This document shows, one piece after another, positions 1-6,581 of a stretch of 12,323 nucleotides of DNA. The translations under genes and the position numbers were made by a program. The notes beneath the pieces were generated by a model. That model was not told where the DNA came from. It saw only the letters and a program-made list of their open reading frames with translations, and did no database searches. Location: positions 1 to 12,323 of the forward strand of contig JAATES010000303.1 of assembly GCA_015655615.1 (NCBI GenBank), written 5' to 3'. Numbering within the stretch: position 1 is the first letter of the stretch; each line of letters begins with the position of its first letter. The DNA is from Actinomycetales bacterium (GTDB lineage Bacteria; Actinomycetota; Actinomycetes; Actinomycetales; Cellulomonadaceae).

Positions 1-1342
1 CCGCTGGCTCAAGAACGTCGGCGACACCGTCGAGGTCGACGAGCCATTGCTCGAGGTCTCCACCGACAAGGTCGACACTGAGATCCCCTCACCCGTGGCG
101 GGAGTCGTGCAGCAGATCCTGGTTCAAGAGGACGAGGACGCCCAGGTCGGCGCCGTCCTGGCGATCATCGGCGATGGTGCGGCACCCGCGGTCGCGGCCC
201 CCGCACCGGTCGCAGCGACTCCGGCACCAGTGGCAGCCTCGGCACCCGCCGCTCCGGCACCCGCCGCACCGGCACCAGCCGCTCCTGCGCCCGCTGCTCC
301 GGTAGCCGCACCAGCACCGGTAGCCGCACCAGCTCCGGTGGCGGCACCCGTCCCCGCGCCGGTCTCCGCACCCGCCAGTCCAGCGCCGTCGTTGGTGCCG
401 GTGGCGAGTTCGCCAGGTTCCTACCTCACTCCCCTCGTGCGGAAGCTCGCGGCGAGCAAGGGCGTCGACCTGGCGGCCGTAGTCGGAACCGGAGTGGGAG
501 GACGCATCCGCAAGGAGGACGTCCTCGCTGCCGTGACCAAAGCGGCACCTGCCGCCGCTCCGTCGTCCGCGTCGGCCCCGTCGGCCCCGTCGGCCTCTGC
601 ATCCACGATCCTGCCCGTCTCGCCGCTGCGCGGCACCACCGAGAAGGCCAGCCGTCTTCGCAAGATCATTGCCGAGCGCATGGTCGAGGCGCTGCAGACC
701 CAGGCACAGCTCACCACCGTGGTCGAGGTGGATGTCACCAGGCTCGCGACGCTCCGCGCTGCGAACAAGGAGGCTTTCAAATCGAAGCACGGAGCGAACC
801 TCACGTTCTTGCCGTTCTACGCGCTGGCCGCCACCGAGGCGCTGAAGGCCTACCCCAAGGTCAACGCGGTACTTGCTGACGGCGTCATCACCTACCCCGA
901 CAACGAGAATGTCGGGATCGCGGTCGACACCGAACGCGGCCTCCTCGTTCCGGTGATCCGCAACGCCGGTGACCTCGGGCTGTCTGGTCTGGCAGCGAAG
1001 ATCTGTGATCTCGCCGGTCGGACGCGGGCCAACAAGGTCACACCCGATGAACTGAGCGGGGCTACCTTCACCATCACCAACACAGGTTCGGGCGGGGCAC
1101 TGTTCGACACCCCGATCGTGCCAGTGGGAACCTCTGCCATCCTCGGCACCGGGACCATCGTGAAGCGGCCGGCTGTGGTGAAGGGCGCCGATGGCGAGGA
1201 CGTCATCGCCATCCGGTCGATCACCTACCTGGCACTGTCCTACGACCACCGACTGGTGGACGGAGCAGATGCCGCTCGCTACCTCACTGCAGTCAAGAAC
1301 CGTATCGAGGAAGGTGCCTTCGGCCCGGACCTGGACCTGTGA
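1..1342 (+). CDS. sucB: Dihydrolipoamide acyltransferase E2 (SucB/DlaT-type), 5' end missing
   Basis: This is the E2 core of a 2-oxoacid dehydrogenase complex. It moves acyl groups from the E1 active site via a swinging lipoyl-lysine to CoA. The reading frame is open from base 2, so the gene starts left of the window; the TTG at 47 is internal. Seen in order: the end of a lipoyl domain with [14 protein letters not shown] (modified Lys codon at 68-70); a long Ala/Pro linker (about 179-391); a peripheral subunit-binding domain (about 419-535, with [11 protein letters not shown]); a short Ala/Ser/Pro linker; and the catalytic domain with the active-site DHRLVDG (His codon 1247-1249). Actinobacterial members often carry two lipoyl domains; only one is visible here. 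In actinobacteria this E2 can serve both pyruvate and 2-oxoglutarate dehydrogenase, so SucB, DlaT and AceF are all possible names. The lipB and lipA genes downstream supply its cofactor. Confidence 0.95.
   Translation, partial: RWLKNVGDTVEVDEPLLEVSTDKVDTEIPSPVAGVVQQILVQEDEDAQVGAVLAIIGDGAAPAVAAPAPVAATPAPVAASAPAAPAPAAPAPAAPAPAAPVAAPAPVAAPAPVAAPVPAPVSAPASPAPSLVPVASSPGSYLTPLVRKLAASKGVDLAAVVGTGVGGRIRKEDVLAAVTKAAPAAAPSSASAPSAPSASASTILPVSPLRGTTEKASRLRKIIAERMVEALQTQAQLTTVVEVDVTRLATLRAANKEAFKSKHGANLTFLPFYALAATEALKAYPKVNAVLADGVITYPDNENVGIAVDTERGLLVPVIRNAGDLGLSGLAAKICDLAGRTRANKVTPDELSGATFTITNTGSGGALFDTPIVPVGTSAILGTGTIVKRPAVVKGADGEDVIAIRSITYLALSYDHRLVDGADAARYLTAVKNRIEEGAFGPDLDL
179..391 (+). repeat. Ala/Pro-rich linker repeat inside the E2 gene
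   Basis: These are degenerate tandem units of about 15 bases, encoding runs such as PAPAA and PAPVA, about 71 residues in all. This is the flexible interdomain linker typical of E2 proteins. Repeat number is likely to vary between strains, and the stretch is prone to slippage and assembly error. A second, smaller DNA repeat (two 9-base units encoding SAP) lies near 570-595 in the linker before the catalytic domain. Confidence 0.8.
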
Positions 1343-1370
1343 ACATCGCGATTCCTTCTGGCATGCCCTG

Positions 1371-1414
1371 ACTGCGGGCTGGTGCACCACCGAGGTGGCG
1401 CACCAGCCCGCAGT
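1371..1414 (+). terminator. Strong hairpin after the E2 gene, probable terminator
   Basis: A perfect 15-bp inverted repeat (arms 1371-1385 and 1400-1414, ACTGCGGGCTGGTGC and its complement) surrounds a 14-base loop that can itself pair (CCAC/GTGG). It starts 28 bases after the E2 stop codon. No U-tract follows, which is common for actinobacterial terminators. It should separate E2 transcription from the epimerase-lipB-lipA genes. Confidence 0.75.
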
Positions 1415-1521
1415 TGTCGTAGCTGCACCAGGATGCTCTGTACAACGGCTTCTTGGGAAGCTCGTCGCAAGCGATCCAGTCTGCTGACGCAGCCCGGTGA
1501 CACCGCACGTAAGGTGGCTCT

Positions 1522-2463
1522 ATGACACGCATCGTGGTGGCGGGTGGGACTGGATTCATCGGTTCGGCCCTGACTCGGACCCTGACCGCGCGAGGAGACG
1601 AGGCGGTCGTCCTCAGCCGCTCTCCGCAGTCAGGATCGCACTCCTCCGTGGAGTTCCGGAGGTGGTCGCCCTCGCGCGGCGAGCTGGACCCGGACGCGTT
1701 GCGCGGCGTGGACGTCGTGGTGAACCTGGTCGGGGCAGGCATCGGCGACCGCCGATGGACGAGGGCACGCAAGCTGGAGTTGCTGCTCTCCCGCACCGGC
1801 CCCACCCTGCTCCTGGCAGAGGCGATAGCCCTGGGACGCAGTGACGGCAGCTCGCAGGTGAGAGCGCTCATCCAGGGATCTGCGGTGGGGTACTACGGCG
1901 ACCGTCCAGGAGCGCGCCTGACGGAGACGAGTCCGCCGGGCAGCGGGTTCATCCCCGATCTCGTCAAGCAGTGGGAGGCCGCGGCCATCCCTGCAGCCGT
2001 CGGCGGAGCGCGCGTCGTGCTCGCGAGGACGGGCCTCGTGCTCGACGCCCGTGGCGGCGCACTATCTCGTATGCTGCCCCTGATCCGACGTGGGGTGGGC
2101 GGTCCTCTGGGATCCGGCATGCAGCAGTGGGCGTGGATCACGCTGCACGACCACGTCGCAGCACTGGTCCACCTGATCGACTCGGAGCTCAGCGGGCCGG
2201 TCAACCTCGTAGCGCCGAATCCGGCGACCAACGCCGAGGTGACCGCGGCCATCGCGACCGCATTCGATCGCAAGTCCTGGCTGCCGGTCCCACGTCTGGC
2301 GTTGCGTCTTGCACTCGGCGGATTCGCCAGCGAGATCCTGGCATCCCAGGAGGTGACACCTGCCGCGCTTGCGGCAGATGGCTTCACTTTCGCCTATCCC
2401 GACGTCACTGCAGCCGCAGCGTGGCTTCGCCACGAATACCAGCAATCAGTGACGGGCCGGTGA
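1522..2463 (+). CDS. TIGR01777 family NAD(P)-dependent epimerase
   Basis: The 313-residue protein belongs to the extended short-chain dehydrogenase/reductase fold. It opens with a Rossmann nucleotide-binding motif GGTGFIGSAL (residues 8-17), and has GSAVGYYGDR (about 119-128) and QWAWITLHDHVAAL (about 202-215). It ends in the C-terminal DUF1731-like segment (FASEILASQEVTPAAL) that marks the TIGR01777 group (relatives: E. coli YfcH, M. tuberculosis Rv2216). The substrate is unknown for the family. The ATG at 1522 is preceded by AAGGTGG (1511-1517) as ribosome binding site, 4 bases away. The overlapping TAAGGT (1510-1515) also resembles a -10 box, so a leaderless start is an alternative. Its conserved place next to lipB/lipA suggests a link to lipoate or E2 metabolism, which is inference only. 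Confidence 0.93.
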   Translation: MTRIVVAGGTGFIGSALTRTLTARGDEAVVLSRSPQSGSHSSVEFRRWSPSRGELDPDALRGVDVVVNLVGAGIGDRRWTRARKLELLLSRTGPTLLLAEAIALGRSDGSSQVRALIQGSAVGYYGDRPGARLTETSPPGSGFIPDLVKQWEAAAIPAAVGGARVVLARTGLVLDARGGALSRMLPLIRRGVGGPLGSGMQQWAWITLHDHVAALVHLIDSELSGPVNLVAPNPATNAEVTAAIATAFDRKSWLPVPRLALRLALGGFASEILASQEVTPAALAADGFTFAYPDVTAAAAWLRHEYQQSVTGR

Positions 2464-2467
2464 TCCC

Positions 2468-3257
2468 GTGAGCCACCGGCACCCGCACCTCGACGTCAGC
2501 ATCGAAGACGCCCTCGGTGCGATCTCGACGGGGCAGCTGCCACCTGGCGCACGCATCGGCAAGTTGCTGGCAACGGCTCATCGGCGTCAACAACACCGGG
2601 CTGCCTTTCAACTCGGTCATGGCCATGGAGCTGAACGCCGGCCGGCCCATGAACCCCATGGTCAACGCTGGTGCCATCGCCCCGACAAGCCCGGTTCCCG
2701 GAGACACCACCGATGCCAAGTGGGAGCACATCCGCGAGGGGCTCTCCCGCTTCGCCGGACGTGAGCTCGCCCTGGACGATGAGGTCTACCAGTCGGAAGC
2801 CGCGACGAATCAGCGCAATCGGGCGCTGGCCGAGTTGCTGGACAGCTATGGGCACATTCACTTCGACCCCATCGCCGCCACGGACGTCTACACCAGGCAG
2901 TGCTCGCTCCGGGTCAGCACCCGGGACCTCGCCGTCATGGCAGCGACGTCGGCGGACGGTGGCCTCAACCCACTCACCGGAGAGCAGGTCATCGCCCCCC
3001 TCCACTGCCAATACGTGCTTGCCGCACTCGCGGCTGCAGGCATGTACGAGCACTCCGGCGATTGGCGGTTCGAGATCGGTGTGCCTGCCAAGAGTGGCGT
3101 CAGCGGTGGCATCATCGCGATCTCACCCGGCAAGGGCGCACTGGCCAGCTATTCGCCGCGGCTCGACCATGCCGGCAACAGCGTCCGCGGGCAACGCGCC
3201 ACCCGATACCTCTCGCAGACAGTCGGGCTCAACCTCTTCGCCTCACGTCCCTGGTGA
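2468..3257 (+). pseudogene. glsA: Glutaminase remnant: frameshifted, catalytic Ser-x-x-Lys region deleted
   Basis: Serine-dependent glutaminases hydrolyse glutamine to glutamate and ammonia. Here the reading frame entered from the GTG at 2468 gives a plausible N-terminus (VSIEDALGAISTGQL) and then turns into nonsense. Glutaminase homology resumes in another frame at about 2568, with CWQRLIGVNNTGLPFNS, and runs intact to the TGA at 3255-3257. The C-terminal part keeps family landmarks: MNPMVNAGAI, the SEAATNQRNRALA helix, VYTRQCSL, GMYEHSG and VPAKSGVSGGI. What is missing, judged from the remembered E. coli enzyme of about 308 residues, is roughly 50-58 residues including the SIQSISK motif with the nucleophile serine and its lysine. 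That motif occurs in none of the three plus-strand frames between 2464 and 2568. A roughly 145-base deletion would give both the loss and the frame change. The resumed frame is closed upstream by a stop at 2469-2471. Without those residues the product should be inactive. An assembly error is possible. Confidence 0.85.
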
Positions 3258-3280
3258 GGCCCGACGGTATCGTGGAGGTC

Positions 3281-3940
3281 ATGGAGTTCGTCTCGCTCGA
3301 CCTCGGCATCCGGCGTCATGACTATGAAGAGGTCTGGGACCTGCAACGACAGATCCATGCTGAGGTGGCTGCCGGGCACCGTGACGCTACGGTGATCCTG
3401 GTCGAACACGATGCGGTCTTCACCGCCGGCAGGCGCACCAATGCCTCCGACCGGCCCCAGGACGGATCTCGTGTGGTCGACGTGGACCGCGGTGGCCGGA
3501 TCACCTGGCATGGTCCCGGCCAGATCGTCGCCTACCCGATCCTGCGCCTGCGCGAGCCCGTCGACGTGGTCGCCTATGTGCGGGCGCTGGAACAGTCGGT
3601 GATGGACCTCAGCCTTGAGCTCGGACTCCAGACGCAGCGAGTCGACGGCCGTTCCGGGGTCTGGTGCCCGGCGACCGAGTTGATGCGGGACCGGAAGGTC
3701 TGTGCCATCGGAGTGCGGGTCGCCAAGGGGACGACCATGCACGGCCTCGCACTGAACTGCGATGCGAGTCTTGCTGACTATGGCCGCATCGTGCCGTGTG
3801 GCATCACCGACGCCGGGGTGACCACACTGTCCCGGGAGCTGCGCCGCGCCGTCACCGTCCCTGAGGTGGCACCCCCGCTTCAGGAACATCTCCGGCGTTG
3901 CCTGACTCCTCTGGCGCTGCAGCCACCGAAGGCTGCGTGA
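3281..3940 (+). CDS. lipB: Octanoyl-ACP:protein N-octanoyltransferase
   Basis: LipB moves octanoate from acyl carrier protein to the lipoyl-domain lysine of E2 and GcvH proteins, the first step of lipoate synthesis. The 219-residue product has VDRGGRITWHGPGQIVAYPI (about 68-87), RVDGRSGVW (120-128), RKVCAIGVRV with catalytic Lys139, MHGLALNCD (153-161) and IVPCGITDAGVTTLS with the acyl-accepting Cys173. The start is uncertain. ATG 3281 (MEFVSLDLG) fits family N-termini, but its GGAGG (3274-3278) is only 2 bases away. In-frame GTG codons at 3272 and 3254 are alternatives; the latter overlaps the glutaminase TGA (GTGA), which would suggest past translational coupling. The next gene, lipA, completes the pathway. 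Confidence 0.94.
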   Translation: MEFVSLDLGIRRHDYEEVWDLQRQIHAEVAAGHRDATVILVEHDAVFTAGRRTNASDRPQDGSRVVDVDRGGRITWHGPGQIVAYPILRLREPVDVVAYVRALEQSVMDLSLELGLQTQRVDGRSGVWCPATELMRDRKVCAIGVRVAKGTTMHGLALNCDASLADYGRIVPCGITDAGVTTLSRELRRAVTVPEVAPPLQEHLRRCLTPLALQPPKAA

Positions 3941-4036
3941 CACGTCCACGGCCAGGCGGCCCCGCTCATTGCCAAACGTCGTCTAGATCACCCTGCCCAC
4001 ATGGCAGTCGGCGCGGAACTCCTCGCACAACTGCCG

Positions 4037-4042
4037 TAGGGT
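4037..4042 (+). promoter_or_regulatory. Possible -10 box upstream of lipA
   Basis: TAGGGT fits the TANNNT pattern of actinobacterial -10 elements. It would give a leader of about 43-45 bases to the chosen lipA start. No good -35 hexamer is visible. The 152-base gap between lipB and lipA leaves room for a promoter. This is a weak call; the rest of the gap shows nothing recognisable. Confidence 0.3.
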
Positions 4043-4082
4043 GAATGCGGACGATCTCGGACAACCCTGCACCAGTGCCGAC

Positions 4083-4087
4083 GGAGG
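4083..4087 (+). promoter_or_regulatory. Ribosome binding site that fixes the lipA start
   Basis: GGAGG lies 5 bases before ATG 4093. The longer in-frame option, ATG 4045, has no comparable site, and the 16 residues it would add have no counterpart in LipA of M. tuberculosis as I remember it. Confidence 0.8.
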
Positions 4088-4092
4088 AACCG

Positions 4093-5097
4093 ATGACCTT
4101 AGCCCCTGAGGGCCGGCGGATGTTGCGCATCGAGGTCCGCAATGCTGAAACTCCCATCGAGAAGAAGCCGTCGTGGATCAAGACCCGCGCGACGATGGGG
4201 CCGGAATATTCCGAGCTCAAGGGACTGGTCAAGTCCGGCGGCCTGCACACGGTCTGCGAGGAGGCCGGATGCCCCAACATCTTCGAATGCTGGGAAGACC
4301 GTGAGGCCACCTTCCTGATCGGCGGCGACCAGTGCACCCGCCGTTGCGACTTCTGCCAGATCGACACCGGCAAGCCGGCCGACTTCGACGCTGACGAGCC
4401 GCGCCGAGTCGCTGAGTCGGTGCGCGAGATGGGTCTTCGCTACTCCACGGTGACCGGAGTGGCCCGGGACGATCTCGCCGATGGCGGGGCCTGGCTCTAC
4501 GCCGAGACCGTCCGGCAGATCCATGCCCTGAACGCCGGTACCGGTGTCGAACTGCTCATCCCCGACTTCAACGCCATTCCCGAGTTGCTCTCGGAAGTGT
4601 TCTCCTCCCGGCCGGAGGTCCTCGCCCACAACGTCGAGACCGTCCCTCGCATCTTCAAGAAGATCCGCCCCGGGTTCCGGTACGACCGGTCGCTCTCGGT
4701 GATCACCCAGGCGAGAGATGCCGGGCTGGTGACCAAGTCCAACATCATCCTGGGGATGGGTGAGACCCTGGCCGAGGCCAAGGACGCGCTGCAGGACCTT
4801 CATGATGCAGGATGCGACTTGATCACCGTCACCCAGTACCTGCGTCCCTCCCTGCGTCACCACCCGGTGGAGCGCTGGGTCAAGCCCGAGGAGTTCGTCG
4901 AGCTCAGCGATGCGGCCGAGCAGATCGGCTTCCTCGGCGTCATGTCCGGACCCTTGGTGCGCTCGTCCTACCGAGCCGGCCGGTTGTGGGGGCAGGCGAT
5001 GACGCGCCGGGGCCGCCAGATCCCGGAGTCCCTCGCTCATCTGGCCCAACCCGTCACCGCGCGCCAGGAAGCCCGTTCACTGCTGTCCCCGTCGTGA
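4093..5097 (+). CDS. lipA: Lipoyl synthase, radical SAM
   Basis: LipA inserts two sulfur atoms into the protein-bound octanoyl chain made by LipB, giving the lipoyl cofactor. The protein is 334 residues from ATG 4093. The auxiliary-cluster cysteines are Cys55, Cys60 and Cys66 ([12 protein letters not shown]). The radical-SAM cluster cysteines are Cys81, Cys85 and Cys88 (CTRRCDFC). [22 protein letters not shown] and the C-terminal RSSYRAG are all present, so the enzyme looks complete. The N-terminus [18 protein letters not shown] matches the start of mycobacterial LipA and supports 4093 over the upstream ATG 4045. It follows lipB in the same direction. Confidence 0.97.
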   Translation: MTLAPEGRRMLRIEVRNAETPIEKKPSWIKTRATMGPEYSELKGLVKSGGLHTVCEEAGCPNIFECWEDREATFLIGGDQCTRRCDFCQIDTGKPADFDADEPRRVAESVREMGLRYSTVTGVARDDLADGGAWLYAETVRQIHALNAGTGVELLIPDFNAIPELLSEVFSSRPEVLAHNVETVPRIFKKIRPGFRYDRSLSVITQARDAGLVTKSNIILGMGETLAEAKDALQDLHDAGCDLITVTQYLRPSLRHHPVERWVKPEEFVELSDAAEQIGFLGVMSGPLVRSSYRAGRLWGQAMTRRGRQIPESLAHLAQPVTARQEARSLLSPS

Positions 5098-5119
5098 GCT
5101 CGCCGGCGGCATCACGATG
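5090..5119 (+). terminator. Hairpin across the lipA stop codon, possible weak terminator
   Basis: The 8-base arms CGTCGTGA (5090-5097, containing the stop codon) and TCACGATG (5112-5119) pair with one G-U. The 14-base loop contains a self-complementary CGCCGGCG. No U-tract follows. It may attenuate readthrough into the next gene, which seems to have its own promoter. Confidence 0.35.
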
Positions 5120-5147
5120 GCCGATCCGGGACGTCCGAGGACTCGAC

Positions 5148-5153
5148 TAGACT
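5148..5153 (+). promoter_or_regulatory. -10 box placed for a leaderless transcript of the DUF4191 gene
   Basis: TAGACT matches the TANNNT -10 pattern and ends 8 bases before ATG 5162, which would put the transcription start at or next to the start codon. The bases between (GCTGAACC) contain no Shine-Dalgarno sequence. No clear -35 is seen about 17-18 bases upstream. Confidence 0.5.
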
Positions 5154-5161
5154 GCTGAACC

Positions 5162-5857
5162 ATGTCCCGTTCCTCATCTCCCGCGCCCGAGAAGAAGCCC
5201 CGCTGGTACAAGCTGATCTGGCAGGCCTTCACCTTCACCCGTGATCGCTATCGCCCCATCCTGTGGCAATTGCCAGCGGTGTTCTTCGGAGTGCTGGTCC
5301 TCGGGTACGTGATCGGGCTGCTGGTCAACCACCCGGTGTATGTGGTGATCATCGCTATTCCGATTGGCGCCTTGGCCGCGATGTACACCTTGACCAACCG
5401 CTTCACCAAGGTGCAATACAAGGATCTCGATGGCGAGGTCGGAGCGTCCCAGGCCGTGCTGGGCACCATCAAGCGCGGCTGGACCTTCACCGAGCAGCCT
5501 GTCGCCTTCGACGCCAAGTCCCAGGACATCGTCTTCCGAGGTGTCGGGCGTCCCGGCGTGATCCTGGTCGGCGAAGCCAAGTCTCCGAAGGTCAAGCGGT
5601 TGCTCTCCGATGAGAAGAAGCGCCTGAACCGCGTGGCCAAGGACGTCCCCGTCACGACGATCGAGGTCGGCGACCGCGAGGGCCAGGTGCCCCTGGCCAA
5701 GCTGACGACTGCCGTGCGCAAGCTCAAACCGAAGCTCACCAAGGCCGAGGTGGGCGAGGTCGAGAAGCGGCTGTCGGCACTCGGTGCCGCAAAGCTCCCC
5801 ATCCCCAAGGGCGTCGACCCGATGCGCGCCCGGATGAATCACCGCAATGCGCGCTGA
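5162..5857 (+). CDS. DUF4191 family membrane protein
   Basis: The 231-residue protein is of unknown function (counterpart of M. tuberculosis Rv2219). A short basic N-terminus (EKKPRWYKLIWQAFTFTRDR) is followed by two hydrophobic segments, about residues 33-55 and 58-77. A soluble, Lys-rich domain then runs to the end (IKRGWTF, FRGVGRPGVILVGE, VKRLLSDEKKRLNRVAKDVPV). The charge pattern suggests both ends are cytoplasmic. It lies between lipA and the RDD gene, as in other actinobacteria. The start is supported by the -10 box spacing rather than by a ribosome binding site. Its stop codon is 15 bases from the stop of the convergent RDD gene. Confidence 0.9.
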   Translation: MSRSSSPAPEKKPRWYKLIWQAFTFTRDRYRPILWQLPAVFFGVLVLGYVIGLLVNHPVYVVIIAIPIGALAAMYTLTNRFTKVQYKDLDGEVGASQAVLGTIKRGWTFTEQPVAFDAKSQDIVFRGVGRPGVILVGEAKSPKVKRLLSDEKKRLNRVAKDVPVTTIEVGDREGQVPLAKLTTAVRKLKPKLTKAEVGEVEKRLSALGAAKLPIPKGVDPMRARMNHRNAR

Positions 5858-5872
5858 ACCGACCCGCGGTCT

Positions 5873-6364
5873 CTAGCGCCGTACGATGGCCGTTCCGGCA
5901 CCGCGATCATGCAGGCCCCGGCCATCGGCGTCCCAGACCACCGCGGGCAGGACCAGGCACAGGAGGAGAGTGCGGATGGCGGCTGCCAGGACGCCGATCC
6001 CTGTGACGGAACGCTCCGGGGTCGCTGGCACGGGGGTGCCGGTGGCGGCGGGCAGGTCGGACCGCGCTCCCGTTCTCACGACCTGTAGCCCAGCGAGCCG
6101 ATGCCCGAACGTCGCGCCGACCGTGGCCAGAAGCACGACATTCTGGAGGGCGAAGACGCCGAGAGTACCCCAGGGCTGAGCCCCCCAGATCAGGTAGGCG
6201 ACCAGCCATGACGCCCACCAGTCGATCACCAACGCCAGGCTCCTGCGACCCAGTCCGGCCATGGAGCCGGGCCCGGACTCGGGCAGACCCAGTCGCTCGC
6301 CACGAAACGCCCCCTGAGCCTGCGGACCCCCCTCAAGCCAACTGGTCACCTCGTCGCGTTTCAC
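5873..6364 (-). CDS. RDD family small membrane protein
   Basis: The 163-residue protein carries the RDD signature: Arg and Asp of RRSLALVIDWW (about 40-50), and DGRGLHDRGAGTAIVRR at the C-terminus. Hydrophobic segments lie at about 45-60, 67-84 and 123-144, with the conserved FGHRLAGLQVVR loop (86-97) between the second and third. RDD proteins are poorly characterised; some relatives have been linked to ion or osmolyte transport. The start is GTG (6364-6362). GGGTGG on the minus strand (6374-6369) is a possible ribosome binding site at 4 bases; the overlapping TAGGGT could instead be a -10 box. The gene is opposite in direction to both neighbours, and its 5' end faces the glnA promoter. Confidence 0.88.
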   Translation of the reverse strand: MKRDEVTSWLEGGPQAQGAFRGERLGLPESGPGSMAGLGRRSLALVIDWWASWLVAYLIWGAQPWGTLGVFALQNVVLLATVGATFGHRLAGLQVVRTGARSDLPAATGTPVPATPERSVTGIGVLAAAIRTLLLCLVLPAVVWDADGRGLHDRGAGTAIVRR

Positions 6365-6481
6365 GGCACCACCCTAGAGGACTTTGCCGTGCGGCCATGG
6401 CGCGCTGCGCATCGGCACGGTCTGCCGACCGTCTTCCTCCCACAGGGGCCGACACCGGCCCGCAACACCGAGGCGCTGCCC

Positions 6482-6519
6482 GTAACATCCTGGAAACATT
6501 CCACACACCGCCGTGAAAC
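6482..6519 (+). promoter_or_regulatory. GlnR-type nitrogen operator upstream of glnA
   Basis: Four 5-base boxes are spaced by exactly 6 bases each: GTAAC (6482-6486), GAAAC (6493-6497), CACAC (6504-6508) and GAAAC (6515-6519). The consensus I know for actinobacterial GlnR is gTnAC-n6-GaAAC repeated twice. Three boxes match fully and the third keeps only its final AC. The site ends 10 bases before the candidate -10 box, which suits either activation or repression of glnA. The 13-base palindrome TGGAAACATTCCA (6491-6503) overlaps it. GlnR itself is not in the window, so its identity is inferred from the motif alone. Confidence 0.72.
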
Positions 6520-6529
6520 GGTGGTCGCC

Positions 6530-6535
6530 TAGGAT
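6530..6535 (+). promoter_or_regulatory. Probable glnA -10 box
   Basis: TAGGAT fits the TANNNT pattern and lies 46 bases before the glnA ATG, giving a leader of about 40 bases. There is no good -35 hexamer; that region is taken by the GlnR-like boxes, as expected for a promoter that needs an activator. Confidence 0.55.
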
Positions 6536-6581
6536 CATCACTACCCACACCTGAGGGCCTCACCGAGCAAGGAGTACACGG

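Noticed and set aside
89..1390. 433-residue minus-strand open frame across the E2 gene
   Set aside because: It is a shadow of the E2 coding sequence. Its product is Arg/Gly/Cys-rich with no family features, while the plus strand has clear domains.
2496..3053. Minus-strand open frame of 185 residues over the broken glutaminase
   Set aside because: It mirrors the glutaminase remnant, which has strong homology landmarks on the plus strand. High GC makes long antisense frames common.
2900..3280. Possible long N-terminal extension of LipB
   Set aside because: The lipB frame is open upstream, but this stretch overlaps the glutaminase-homologous frame and its translation has no LipB character.
3952..3963. 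GGCC-AGGC-GGCC as a lipB terminator
   Set aside because: The stem is only 4 bp and expected by chance at this GC content.
4045..4092. Alternative lipA start at ATG 4045
   Set aside because: No ribosome binding site, extra residues without counterpart in LipA as I remember it, and a strong GGAGG in front of ATG 4093.
5851..5879. GCGCT/AGCGC inverted repeat between the DUF4191 and RDD stops as a shared terminator
   Set aside because: Only 5 bp with a 19-base loop; too weak to call.
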